NCBI RefSeq assembly: GCF_000002985.6
Contig: NC_003283.11
Coordinates: 1,240,001-1,304,000 of the forward strand
Reading direction: 5' to 3'
From: Caenorhabditis elegans
Lineage: Eukaryota > Nematoda > Chromadorea > Rhabditida > Rhabditidae
Length of the DNA: 64,000 nt
Shown in pieces: positions 48,887 to 60,846 of the stretch. The notes beneath the pieces are model-generated. The model was not told the DNA's origin. It did no database searches and worked only from the letters and a program-made list of their open reading frames with translations. Position 1 is the stretch's first letter, and each line of letters starts with the position of its first letter. Both the position numbers and the translations under genes were made by a program.

Positions 48887-49552
48887 CACTGCAACTTTTT
48901 TTTCACGAGGGACGAGGAAAAGTGGTTTTTAGGCCATGGCCGAGGGGCCGACAAGTTTTAGTGGCCATTTATCTTGCTTTGTTTTCTGCCTGTTTTCTTT
49001 CGTTTTTCACAGCCTTTTGCCGTTTTTACTTATTAAAACTGATAAATAAATATTTTGGCAGATGCTAAAACAATTTCCAAGTAAAAAAATGTTATCAGTC
49101 GGCAAGTAGCGGTGAAAGTGGGCAATGTAATTTGATGGATTACGGGAATAAAAAACCCAAACTTTTTCTGAAACATGGTATATATTCTGCTTAGAGGCTG
49201 AAACTACCCGATTTTTATAACGAGACCGCTGAAAAAGTTTTGAGATTTTCAAAATTCAACTTTTTGTGTGAAAAAGTCGAGATTTTTTTTATATTGTAAT
49301 CCATCAAATTACATTGCCCACTTTCATCGCTACTTGCCGACTGATAACATTTTTTTACTTGGAAATTGTTTTAGCATCTGCCAAAATATTTATTTATCAG
49401 TTTTAATAAATAAAAACGGCAAAAGGCTGTGAAAAGCGAAAGAAAATAGGCGGAAAACAGAGCAAGATAAATGACCGCTGAAACTTGTCGGCCCCTCAGC
49501 CATGGCCTAGAAACCACTTTTCCTAGTCCCTCGTGAGGAAAAAGTTGCAGTG
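48887..49552. mobile_element. Foldback element with two 257-base arms
   Basis: The arms 48887-49143 and 49296-49552 are near-perfect inverted copies, starting CACTGCAACTTTTT and ending AAAAAGTTGCAGTG, with a 152-base non-coding middle. The arms include GGCCGACAAGTTT and TAGCATCTGCCAAAATA. No transposase. Confidence 0.92.
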
Positions 49553-49695
49553 CCACAGAAAATTGTATAAGTTAAGGTAATCATGATCATATGTAAATAA
49601 TTATTAAACTTTTAGAAGACCCGATTTTTAAAATTACACACAATGAAGTTTACATATCACAAATGGAAATCAGGATTGGAAAAAGGATCCATGTG

Positions 49696-52600
49696 TCATA
49701 TCCGTGTTCTTGTCGGAGGACGGGCTTCTCCGTCCTCATCGATTTGAATATGAGGGACTCTAGACGAAGACGTTGAAGGATTCGGGGTTGGTTCTCGAAT
49801 TGGAGGCTCCCACTCGCCGGCTTCAAGCTCGCGAAGTGGTGGAACAGTGGATGTTCTGAAAATTGGAAGCTTGAACTGTTTGCAAGGTTTTGAAACCGAG
49901 TTTTGAAAAATGCATCTCTACAAAAAAAATCACTACACCAGTGGACGCATTCCAATAATATAATTATTTATTTTATAAATTCAAAAGTTACTCTGAATAT
50001 ATTTCCACAAACCTCTGCCAATGTGGTTGATGTTGCTCACTCCACGAGACGCTCCTTGCGACAGGCGCCGCGTCAAGTGTTAGCCGATTTCCAGACTCAT
50101 TCAACGCAGAAAATGAGCCAACTGGCATCGTTGACGGCGTGTTTGCTCCGCCGTTGTTTCCAATCAGAACTCTCTCGAGAAGCGCCAATCGACTATTGAT
50201 TTGTTCGATGATCGTGAGACGCTCTCCAATTATGTCAAACTTGCTCTTCATCTCAGTTTTGATATTGGAAAGTGAACTCCATTCACGATCTTTCTTATCC
50301 ATTCCCCAACTTGTACGGGATAGTGCGTCCTCGTCGACTGTTTGGCGTTTCTGAAAGTATAAACGTTGCTTAAAAACCTTGGCTACTTTTTCCCCGGGTT
50401 TGAAAATATACTGATTTTTTTTTTAAAGTTGAGTAGAGCCAAAAAAATATTTGCTTTAAATGGCAGAGTTTTTATTACTTTTCTAAATTTTTTATGATTT
50501 TTTTAATTTTGCAAAATTGAAAAAAAAAACGGACGAATTATATTTTTAAATTCCCGCTCAAATGAGTGACGTTATTTTCGACATTTTTGCTTCTATATTC
50601 GATTAAAAACCGTGTGTCAATTTTTTATTTATTTTGTCAATTTTTCACGGATCCCTGGCTTCCCTCATAAATTGAGATGGAAGAATTTGCCGAACTAGGC
50701 CATTTTGGCTCGGCCATATCTGGGGTAGATTTACGGTGCGTTGCGAGTCGCGTCGCGGTCCGAGTTTAGTTGTAAAACTAAATGTAGTTGTCCGTGTGGA
50801 GTACACGACTTTCCCACGCTTTGTCCGGCAGGCGATTGTCAATGGAGCGCGAAAAATTTGATGAGGAAGGCCGGAACCCCATGATTTTTCAAACATTTTA
50901 TTGTGAAAAAAATGATTTAAAAAATTCAATTTCAGATTTTAGGCCAATTATGAAATTTCTGCAAATTTCTTTAGGGTTATCAAGTTTTTTTATGGAAAAA
51001 TGGTTGAAAAATTGACAAACGGTGTTTCAAATCGAATAATGAACCGACAAATTCACCCAAAAAACGCAAAAATATTACAAAAATGACCTCACTCAATTGC
51101 GCAAGAATTCAAATTTAATACGGCCGTTTTTTTTTGATTTTTGAAAAATTGAAAAAAAATTTAACAGATACATTCGGTCTATTTTCTGTCATTTAAAGCA
51201 AAAATTGTTCTGTTGTAATTTTTTCAAGCATGTTTGAAATTAATGAAATTCATTTGATTTTACCGCCGGAAAAATTTTGTCTAATAACGTTGTCATTGCA
51301 AAGCAAAAAAAAACCTGCCGCTCCATAAAAAACATACCATTAACGGAGGTCTCTTCGGTTTACTCCTAGGCGACTTGACGTACGAGGATCCACCACCACC
51401 GGTCTCGTCAATCATCGAGTGTAGCGATGATATCCTGGAGATTTCAGTGGATTTCTTGAGACCCTTTTCGATGTCTGCAAACATCGGACTAGGGAATATT
51501 CGCGGACCATGTCGTTCTCGCATTCTAAACAACAACTTTCGAATCGGATGATCATTGGGAAGAGTGAGCTTCTCGTTCTTTCTTTTTGCATCCAGCTCTT
51601 TTTCTCGTTTCACATCAGCTACCTGAAAAAATTATTTTAAAATTAAGTCTCAATTTCGTTCTAACCTTTCTGAACTTCATTCGATGTGTCAAGTTGTAGG
51701 TCAAAGTCATGTTTCTAGCAAAGGAATTGGCAAATGCTTTATAGAAATCTAGAACATCCATCAACTTATCTTTCTTGATCATGTGCAAATCAGAGTACGT
51801 GAGAGCCCGAACATTCGCCGCAGACTGTCCAGTCGATCCGTTCGCCTTCCAAAACTCATCTCCAAACACATCACCTTTCCCGAGAATCGCAACTACTTCA
51901 TCGTCTTGTATCACCTCCAACGACCCGGAAACCACAAACCAAAGGGCATCGACAGACTCCCCGGTGTGATACAGTAGATCACCAGGAGCTGCATGGTTCA
52001 GCTCCAGAAACATCGCAAGAGACCGCAGACACCCGTCAGATGCAAGACGAAAACAACTGTGCTCATTGAAAACCTTTCGATTCAAGTGAACACATATGTC
52101 TGCTTTCATATCTTTCGGGCAATAGCCTAACACTTTAGCAGTGTCGATTCCCTTTGTCATCGCCCACGTAGATACCACGTAGTCCATGACTCGTTCAGCA
52201 AGCTCTTTAGGGATTTCTTGAAGTTTAATAAATTCGCGAACATTGCTGATCATTTCGTGATATCTGAAATAATACATAAAGATTAATTTTTAATTGACCA
52301 TAAAAATACTGACCTCACAGTACTGGATGTCATTTGTTGAATAATCGTGGTCATATGTCCAAAAATTGCAGCATACAAAAGTGCGGAGATGATCATCATG
52401 CAGACTCCGAATATCTTCTCGTTGTCTGTATTACTAGCAATGTTTCCAAATCCAACTGTCGACATACAACTCATAGTGTAGTATAGTGCTGAAATTTCTA
52501 GTTAACATTTTCTCTTTAAATGATATTATATTTTTTGTGTGCAGATTAGCATTACTTTCGTATACATTTAGGAGTAGTAAATTGAAGTAGAGAGTAGTTT

Positions 52601-55600
52601 GAGCAGAAAAAAGCCAATACGGTTCTCATACTAAAATTTTTAAAATTATACTAACATTAACAGTATATTACATTGAACCCGTCTCATATATATTTTTAAT
52701 CAATTTTTATATTTTATTTCTAGTTCGCAATTTTCGGACAATATTTCATGGTTTTTTTTGCCAGACTTTGGAATGCCTCATTTTTCGTTTTTTTTTCTTT
52801 TTCTGAATTGTTGACTTTTCTGAAATTTCGTTTTTTAAAATTTTTTTTCACCCGAGCCCCGCCTAAGCCTAAGCCTAAGCCTAAGTCTAAGCCTAAGCCT
52901 AGGCCTAGGCCTAAGCCTAAGCCTAAGCATAAGCCTAAACCCAAGCCTAAGCCTAAAGTAAGCCTAATCTCAAAAATCAAAAAAAAAACCGGAAAATCCT
53001 AAGCCTAAATAGCGTCAGTAGCGAGCTTACTCTCGCCACTGACGCCAAACCTAAGCTTACACATAAGACTAAACCTAAGATCAAACAAGCTTTCGAAAAA
53101 TTATTCTTACATCATAAACTTACATGAAATATACGCAGAAGTCCTCGATGGTCCACCAACTAGCGTTGTCTTATTCGATAGTGGTATATTATAGTGCTGT
53201 CGCAAGTCATTCGATAACTTCCATAACCATCCGTCAGGCAACGCTAGGTTGTCCATTTTTAATCGAACTTCAGAGTCGCCTATCCAAAACCAAACACACG
53301 CTAACCAATGAGCAACTATTACATAGGCACATAATAAAAGTAGTAACGTGGCTGCGCCGTACTCTAGATAGTTGTCCAACTTTCTGGCGACTCTTCCCAG
53401 TCGTAGTAGTCGAACCACTTTTAATGCTGAGAATAAACTTCCTATTCGCTGAAAATATTAAATTATCCATATCTCCCCCTTTAAAAAAACATACCTCGTC
53501 ATCTCTCTTGAACATATAAAAAATATCATATGGCAGACATGAAAGTAGATCTATGAGAAACCAGGACTTGAAATAGTTTTGCCTAATCACCGACGGTTCT
53601 ATTACTACCTGAAATTTGAGTTTTTTTTTCGAAAACTGAAAATAATTTCCTACCTCCCCGCCAGGCCCTACAAAAGTGGTATGAAAATTGAGAAGAATAT
53701 CGGCGAAAAAAATGACATCTACTATCGAATCCATGAGCGCCACCGAGTCAATTCCACCGCCCGGGTTCTCCCTAGAGCTGAAATTTCCAAATAGAAGTTG
53801 GATACTAACACAAGGTCAAAATACAACAAAAAGGAAAAAAAATAGGAAATTTAAAAATATATATGTAAACATCCACGTCATCTAAATTTTAGACGGCGTA
53901 GCCAAATTTTTTTGTATTGCTGTTTTTTGTATTGCTCGAAATTGTCTGAAAATACCGAATTTCTTAATGAAACTTTTTGAGAACTTCTCAAACAAAAGTT
54001 ACGGCGGCTCAAAAATAATCAATAATTAAATAACATTTGAAGTATGGCCGATTTTTGAATGTCGCAGCGGCTGGAATTTTTTTTAAAATCACCATCCAAT
54101 TTTGGGTATAGGAGTTATCTATCTTGCCTTTTCAGCAATTTGGCATAATTTGGTAATTTCTGGTCCTCCATCGGTCATAAATGTATATAAATCAAGTTGA
54201 AATGTACCCAAAATTAGACGGTGATTTCAAAAAAGTTAGTTTCCAGCCGTTGTGACGTTAACAAATGTCAAATTTTAACTAATTTCAGGTCTTTTTTTGA
54301 GCCGCCATAACTTTTTTGAAAAAAAATTTTCAAAAAGTTTCATTATTAAATTCGCTATTTTCAGTAAACCTCAAGTCTGGTAAAACAATGTTTTAAAAAT
54401 TCGACTACACCACTTTTAAGCGATACATAATCATGCTATTCCAACTTTGCATACAATAAAAATTACAAACACATTACACATTTCGGCAAGACATACCTGA
54501 TTAAGTAGAACGGTCGGAGACTGTAATTAAAAATAGGGTTAGTAATACAGTCCAAATGTTATTTTGTTACACAGAGTTAAAGGCGGACTAGCGCCAGTGG
54601 TGGTTTTGTCTAAATATCATACTCTAAAATGACCAAATATCATAATAAAACACTCCAAAATTTTTTTTAGATTTTTCATAATTTCCGGTCAAAGTTTTGG
54701 CAAATTGCCAAAATTTTGGAAAACATCAGCTTTTGACCCCTACAATGTTTTTATACAAATAATATAATTAAAATAAAATTACAGTATTAAAAAAAAAGTT
54801 TTTTTGGTCGACTTCCAAAATTATGAGTGGCAAAAACTTAGTAATTGTCAGTTTTTGACAGTAAATAAAAAATTTTCAAAAATTTTTTGAAAAGTTTTAT
54901 TTTGATATTCGGTCATTTTGGCATCATTGGAGTAGTTTTTAAAACTTTCCCCATTGGCGCTACTCCACCTTAATATCTTAACACAGAGTTCACGAAGCTT
55001 TGATCTGATCTATTTTTAGTGAAGCTGCACCAAAAGCAGTTTTCTAATAACGTTTTTAAAATGTTAAGGGGGGTCATTTGGAAAAAAATGAACAAATAAA
55101 TTTGCTTTTCAAATATTAGACCTCAATTTCAGGAGCTTGGTTTTGCCTCTCAAATGGAAAAAAATCATGGTTAAAATTTCTATGATTATGTTTAAATAGG
55201 AAACGAATTTTTTAAGCACAATTTTCAAGTTTTTAAAGGTTACCTGTTCTTAAACGCAATATTAAATGGGACCATAAAAGCCGTGTAAAATGTCAACGCC
55301 AATATCGACCAATCCCAAATCGTTTTGAACGAAGAATAGTGCAGAATGATGTGCGGAGATGTTTTCGGCGTCTCTTGTCGGTACTGGGGTAGCATATCCC
55401 CACCAAGGTTCATAACCTAAAAGTTTGTCATTTAGTGAAATTTTATCAAATGGTACCGGGCCGTAGGGGTACCTAATGCCTAACTGAGCTCCCATCGAAA
55501 CTTAGGAACTGTTAAAATAAATACCTTTTCGAAATTCTTAAAATTCTTAAACTTCAAAAAAAAAAAACTTAAAATTATATTCCTAGTGACTGTGCAAGTT

Positions 55601-58600
55601 TTTTTTTTCAACTTTTCAAAATGTCATTGTTAATCGGGTTTGATATACGGGGGGACGTGTGCTTCTTTCTGTTATTGTCGTGTATAGCATGCAAGTAGGA
55701 TTGCCGGGTAGATCAGATCAAACAGAAATCAGGGAAAAAATCAAATCAACTGTGTCACATGCAACTCAGAGTCTACGCGTCTACAAAAAGTTAAACAATA
55801 AGGTTTTTAGTATAACACTAAATTATGGGGGACATAACTCACAAAGCGATGCTCGTTCCAGTTGCCATTGCACTAAAACAAGAAGTAAGAATTTTTTTGG
55901 TTGAAAATAGTATTGATAAATAAAACACTAAATAATTTCTAAATTTGAAACCAAATTTTTCTATTGACAGACTTTTCTTATACCGAAAAAAGCTTTTTCA
56001 TGCTTGAATATGGCAGTGTTAGGTTATTTTTTCTTGGATGTCAGCCAAAAAATGTGTACGGCAAATTTGTCGAATTTGCCCTTTGCCGAGTTTGGCAAAT
56101 TTTCTGAATTTGCCGAGCACGGAACATTTTCAAAAAATTGGATTTGCCGAAAAAATCTCAGATTTTTCCGCGCTTGCGAAACACGGCAAATTTGCCGAAT
56201 TTGTTGAGTTAGCCGAGCTCGGCAAATATTGGAAAACGAAATTTGCCGAACTTGTTGAGCTCGGAAAATTTAGAGGTTTCCCGCGCACCACTGATGTAGG
56301 CGGAAGGCATCTCATATTCCGAGCTGCTTAAAGGTGGAGTACCGTTAGTGGGGATTTTGTCTAAATAAACTAATAATGATCCAAAAGTACCAAATATCAT
56401 AATAAAACATTCCAATTTTTTTTTTAGATTTTTCATAATTTCCGGTTAAAGTTTTGGCAAATTGCCAAGATTTTGGAAAATATGAGCTTTTGAAGATATC
56501 CAAAGCAATGTCGCATGTTCCGCCACTTATATTGTTTAAATCCAAATGAATCCAACAAAATTACAGTATAAAAATGTAGAAATAAATTTTTTTTTGGTCG
56601 ACTTCCAAAATTATGAGTGGCAAAAAATGAGCAATTGTCACTTTTTAACAGTAAATAAAAAATTTTCAAAAATTTTTGAAAAGTTTTATTATGATATTCT
56701 GTCATTTTGGCACCATAGAAGTGGTTTTTAACAATTTCCCCATTGGCGCTACTCCACCTTCAAAGATTTTGGCCTACAGAAAATTCAAAATAAATCAATT
56801 TTCTGTTGTTTTACTGTAATTTTTTGAACAAAACTTATAGTTTTGGTCGAATTTTTCAAAATCCGATTTGCGGGGTGTGCGGCAAATTTAGAAATTTAGA
56901 AAGAAATTTCTAAATTTGCCGAGCTCGGAGAATCCGGCAAATCTTTTTTTTTTTAAATTTGTCCTCAATGACATAATCACACAACTCTCGTCACTTCTTC
57001 AACAGCGTTTGCTTTTCCGGTGACGCAAAAAAGTGCTGGAAAAAGTTCCGAGAAAAAATTAAGCAAAAAAAAAACTACGACTGGTTGAGCAAAGCGGGTG
57101 CGGGAAAAGTCGGATGCAACGTGTGACAGGTAAGCTGAGTTGTAATCTAACCAAATTTAGGAAAAGCGTGAAGCAGTTGCAGACAAACTAACACAGGTCA
57201 CTAGGAATTTGGTGCAGAGGCTCCGCTGAGACTCTGCACACACAACAGAATTTCCCACTTCCGAGTGAGTCTTGAAACTGAGTAAAATTATTTAGAATAG
57301 GGATTGAACAAAGAAAGAAACTACAGGCTATACCACTAACAGCAAACGAGAGGATTTGGGACGTGCCACGTTCCAGGACATTTTGATATTGGTTTTTTTT
57401 TGTTGTAAGATGTACATATATATATATATATATATATGTTTAAATTTTTCAAAATTCTCAGTAAACATCAAGTCAACTGGAACGTGACACCAACAGAAAG
57501 AAGCGTCAAGACTCTCAACCTTGATAACCTGATTGAAGTTACTGGATGTGTTTCCCGGCGACTTGTGTAGATCCTTCGTTTCGATTTGGTTGAACTGCTG
57601 CTTTGACTTTGCGATCCGTGCTATTTGAAGAATTCGTGACAAGCCTAAAATTTTTCACGCATTTCAGGCTTCGCTCATAAATTGAAATGGAAGAGTTTGC
57701 CGAACTAGGCCATTTTGGCTCGGTTATATCTGGGGTAGATTTACGGCGCGTTGCGTTTCGCGTCGCGGCTCGATTTTAGTTGTAAAACTGATGTATTTGT
57801 CCGTATGGAGTACACGACACTTTTCCACGCGTTGTCCGGCTCCGAATCATGGCCGAAAATGAAAATTTCAAATCGGCAATCCGTCAAATTGCCGGAATTA
57901 AAAATTTCCGGCAAATTGGCAAACCGGCAATTTGCTGATTTGACGAATTTGTCGACAAATCAATTTTCCGAACGGCAATTGCAGCCCACCCCTGTACCAA
58001 ATATAAATGTTAAAAAGTTTCAAAATTTTTTTGTAAATTTTCAAACCTTTTTTAAAAATTTAAAAAAAATTTGAAACTTTTTTTTTTTAATTTTGACCTA
58101 TTGACTTTTGTCCCAGAGTTTCAGCAAATTTTTTCCGATTACCAAATTTTCTGCTCAGAAAAATGTCTGAAAAAGTGACAATTTATTTTTCAAATTTTCC
58201 AACAAAGAAAAAAATAGAGTTCAAAAATAATTCAGCTCATCTTCAAATTTTAAAAAATCATAAAAAATTTAGAAAATTGTTATAAATTTTTTTACAGTTA
58301 TATTCGGTGTTTTAGGGTTTTCAAAGGTTAACTTGATAACTTCGGATGCAATTATCTTTTATTTGAGTGGTCACACTTTCATCATATTAAAACCAAACTC
58401 TACCTTTATTGTTTTCATCATCCAATGGTTGTTTCAGCGGTGTAATATCTTTAAACTGGCACAAGTACAGCACTACTGCGTCTTTGTGATTTTTGATTGG
58501 AGCCAGGTGGACCAGAAGCCAAATAGGTGTTTCTGTAAGAAAAATGCTGCAAATGTTCATTTTCCAAAAACGCTTACTATTCTTTTTACATAATCCAATT

Positions 58601-59208
58601 TCGGCCTGTTCGGTTCTCGCGTTTTCCAAAGCTTCCTGCATCTTCTGAAGGCTGCCCACCTCGCCGTGTTCGCCATGCATGAAAGCAAGTCTGAAAGTGT
58701 TTTCTACATATAGGTGGATCGATCAGTGGAGATTTAATCTGATTACATTTTTATTGTGGTTTAAAATTATCGATAAACATAATAAAACACACCAAATTTT
58801 TTTAGCATATTCAAAAATTTCAGAATTTCAAAAATTGCCAAATTTCTCAACAAAAAAAACAAATGGGTTAAAGAATAAAAACAACAAAAAATAAATCGCA
58901 GTGATTTGAAATAACTCACCCATTTTTAAACCCAGGTAAATTAACTTACGAGCATGGTTTCTGCATAATCTCAGCTCGAGTATACCCGACGAGCTTCGAG
59001 AACCCGTCATTGCAATAGACGATTGGATAGTCAACAACTTGGGCGTTTGCAAGAATGAATGAAGTATCTGAAATTTCAGTATTCTCCATTTTTGTGGGAC
59101 CAGGGATGTACCGATTTTAGTTAACTCACCTGCATTATTACACCGCCGAATAACATTCTCCAGAAACGTATTTTGTGGCGCCACAAGTCCACGTTTCCCA
59201 ACCGGCAT
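49696..59208 (-). CDS. egl-2: EAG-type voltage-gated potassium channel
   Basis: Exons in phase: 59130-59208, 58950-59067, 58578-58690, 58404-58532, 57520 (or 57529)-57644, 55244-55416, optional 54497-54520, 53654-53777, 53495-53608, 53124-53448, 52314-52488, 51666-52263, 51338-51622, 50013-50350 and 49696-49855. This gives about 948-959 residues. The N-terminus [19 protein letters not shown] is the EAG-domain cap; a PAS domain follows ([19 protein letters not shown] to [10 protein letters not shown]). S1 is [16 protein letters not shown]2-S3 include [12 protein letters not shown], and S4 is [14 protein letters not shown] with the expected arginines. The pore signature is STVGFGN. S6 is followed by a C-linker and cyclic-nucleotide-binding homology domain ([17 protein letters not shown]), which carries the YNL motif that fills its own pocket in this family. 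A predicted coiled coil ([18 protein letters not shown]) near the end should aid tetramer formation. The channel passes potassium out of neurons and muscle on depolarisation. Confidence 0.96.
50646..50885 (+). mobile_element. Family B element in an egl-2 intron
   Basis: Complete copy of the element described at 20724, in the roughly 1 kb intron between 50350 and 51338. Confidence 0.85.
52859..53083 (-). repeat. egl-2: Interstitial telomere repeat array in an egl-2 intron
   Basis: AAGCCT units interrupted by the hairpin at 53012-53045. The left flank, from CAGACTTTGGAATGCCTCATT (52763) to CACCCGAGCCCCGCC, is the reverse complement of the flank at 26940-27030 and 30560-30720. It lies in the intron just before the pore exon. 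Confidence 0.9.
53012..53045. repeat. Hairpin inside the telomere-type array
   Basis: GCGTCAGTAGCGAG and CTCGCCACTGACGC pair over 13 bases with one mismatch and a 6-base loop. It is unlike the surrounding AAGCCT units and may be the mark of a small insertion. Confidence 0.8.
53920..54421. mobile_element. Family E palindromic MITE in an egl-2 intron
   Basis: Relative of 5440-5882; shares GAAATTGTCTGAAAATACCG, GGCGGCTCAAAAAT and the end CTACACCACTTTTAAG. It lies just left of the candidate microexon on the map. Confidence 0.75.
54497..54520 (-). CDS. egl-2: Candidate 24-base microexon of the EAG channel
   Basis: Inside the 1.47 kb intron between 53777 and 55244, a TTAATTACAG acceptor and a GTATGTC donor bracket exactly 24 bases. 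Its reading phase fits both neighbours (phase 2 in, phase 2 out), adding the residues LRPFYLI and one Ser-completing codon in the S1-S2 extracellular linker. Skipping it also keeps frame. Good splice sites and a length divisible by three support a real, possibly alternative, exon; not proven. Confidence 0.6.
54579..54972. mobile_element. Family A MITE in an egl-2 intron
   Basis: Ends AAAGGCGGACTAGCGCCAGT and GGCGCTACTCCACCTTA are inverted repeats; non-coding body. Confidence 0.85.
56050..56290. repeat. CGGCAAATTTGCCGAGCTCGG repeats (family F relative)
   Basis: Degenerate repeats in an egl-2 intron; the end CCCGCGCACCACTGATGTAG resembles the family F terminus. Another fragment at 56870-56955. 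Confidence 0.7.
56329..56761. mobile_element. Family A MITE in an egl-2 intron
   Basis: Clear ends TTAAAGGTGGAGTA and TACTCCACCTTCA, about 430 bases; the best-preserved copy here. Confidence 0.88.
57418..57438. repeat. (AT)n microsatellite
   Basis: About ten AT units in an egl-2 intron. Confidence 0.8.
57655..57999. mobile_element. Truncated family B element joined to a CGGCAAAT fragment
   Basis: The family B copy breaks off at GTTGTCCGGC (about 57840) and is followed by CGGCAAATTGGCAAACCGGC and a right end GCAGCCCACCCCTG, as in family G. It lies in the intron between egl-2 exons 4 and 5. Confidence 0.75.
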
Positions 59209-60487
59209 ATTGTTAGATTTTTCCGGCAAAAAAACGGGCAGCTACAATATGGAAGAGGGAAGATCCTACACAGTAGTTCTATCGCTCTTGAGTTAATTTT
59301 GTCTATGACATTTCAATAGAATAAAGTGTTATCTGGAAAAATAGTTTATTGATTATTTAATGTAGAAAATGATTTAAAACTTAATAAGCAGACGATCAAG
59401 TTGAACACAACTTTGTCAAGTTAAAAAAAACCGGAAGAAAAATATAAAAATTCAAGGCTCATTCGAAGGAGGAGTGCCAGTTTGAACAGTTTTAAACGTA
59501 CATACATATAGACTAGGGGTGTGCGGCAAGTTCGCCGAATTTGCCGTTTGCCAAGCTCGGCAAATTCACCGAATTTGCCAATTTTTATAAAAAGAGATTT
59601 GCAGCACACATCAAAAATTTGACAATACAGTCTTGACCAAAACTATTGTTTGATTTTGTCCCCAAAATTTTAATAAAATGACACAAAATTGAGTTAGTTT
59701 TGGTGCTCCAAAAAACATCAAAAAACATCAATTTTTTGGAGCTTATTAAAGCTGGGGTTTCGAAATTTGGGAAATATTTTTAATTGACTCCGAATTTTCC
59801 CCTGATTCCGAATATCAACGTGAAAAAAAAAATTCCCTGAATTTAAGCTTGAAATCACGAATTTCATTTGTGCCCCGATAAAAAAGTAAACAAATTAAAT
59901 TCGGCGAAAATAAGTACGGATTTCTGGCTTCCCTCATGATTTGAAATGGAAGAGTTTGCCGAACTAAGCCATATTAGCTCGGCCATAACTGGGGTAGATT
60001 TACTGCGGGTTGCGTGTCGCGTCGCGGCTCGATTTTAGTTGTAAAACTAAATGTAATTGTCCGTGTGGAGTACCCGACTTTACCACGCATTGTCCGGCGG
60101 GCGATTGTCTATGGAGCGCGAAAAATTCAATGAGGAAGGCCAGAACCCCGTGAATAAGTAAAACTAACGAGGAAAATGAAACGATGCAAGTGCGCTCCAA
60201 TGCGAATTTATTGGCGGGCGCATTTGAGAGAATTAATAGACTGGACACAAATGAAATTCGTGATTTCAAGCTTGAATATAAACTCAGGGAGTTTTTATTT
60301 ATTTTTTTCACATCGATATTCGGAACCAGGGGAAAATTTGGAGTCATTTAAAAAAATTTCCCAGATTTCGGTACCAGAGAAAAATTTAAAAAATATATAT
60401 GCAAAAAAGGATGTTACTTCAAAAAAAAATCAACTGCGACACGGAAAAAAAATATTCGGAAAAAAAAAAACGCTTTAAAGCAATTAC
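59209..60487. promoter_or_regulatory. egl-2: Upstream region of egl-2
   Basis: Contains the probable proximal promoter (59209-59500), a family F fragment (59510-59770, AGGGGTGTGCGGCAAG) and a complete family B element (59922-60157). No specific factor site claimed. Confidence 0.4.
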
Positions 60488-60846
60488 TCAAATTTCGGAA
60501 TTCCCTTCATCAAAGAAGGAGGTTTTTGGATTAGAAACTTAATTTCAACAACAAATGCAAAACTTAGAAATGTTATACCCTTCAGCAGAGGAGATGTACT
60601 TATCAAGTGGGAGCTCTGAATATCATCGCGTGTTGAGAATTGAGATAAGGATTAGAGAAAAAAAAGTAAGAAAAAATTTCGAACCAGGTCGCTGTTTCGA
60701 AATTCTCGACTCGTCTGACTAATCGGATGCGTCTCTTCATCATAATATTCAGTCCCGAAAAAGACAGGGTCGAGAGTCGGTTGGCATGCACGCAACTCCC
60801 CTCGAAGCTTTCCGGGTGAAGGAGGATGGAGCATGTTTCGGAACAT
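60488..60846 (-). CDS. Weak candidate small gene upstream of egl-2
   Basis: A possible three-exon frame (60685-60846, 60579-60615, 60488-60537) would give 82 residues starting MFRNMLHPPSPGKL and ending FFDEGNSEI. The region is less A/T-rich than its surroundings and has codon-like composition, and an ATTAG acceptor sits just before the ATG. Against it: the first donor (GTTCGA) and last acceptor (ATTAAG) are poor, and another frame over the same bases also looks open (ARRLAASFGILDHV). It could instead be an alternative 5' exon of the neighbour or plain non-coding sequence. Confidence 0.22.

Noticed and set aside
55262..55495. 77-residue open frame on the minus strand
   Set aside because: It is an out-of-frame shadow of the egl-2 S1 exon (55244-55416).
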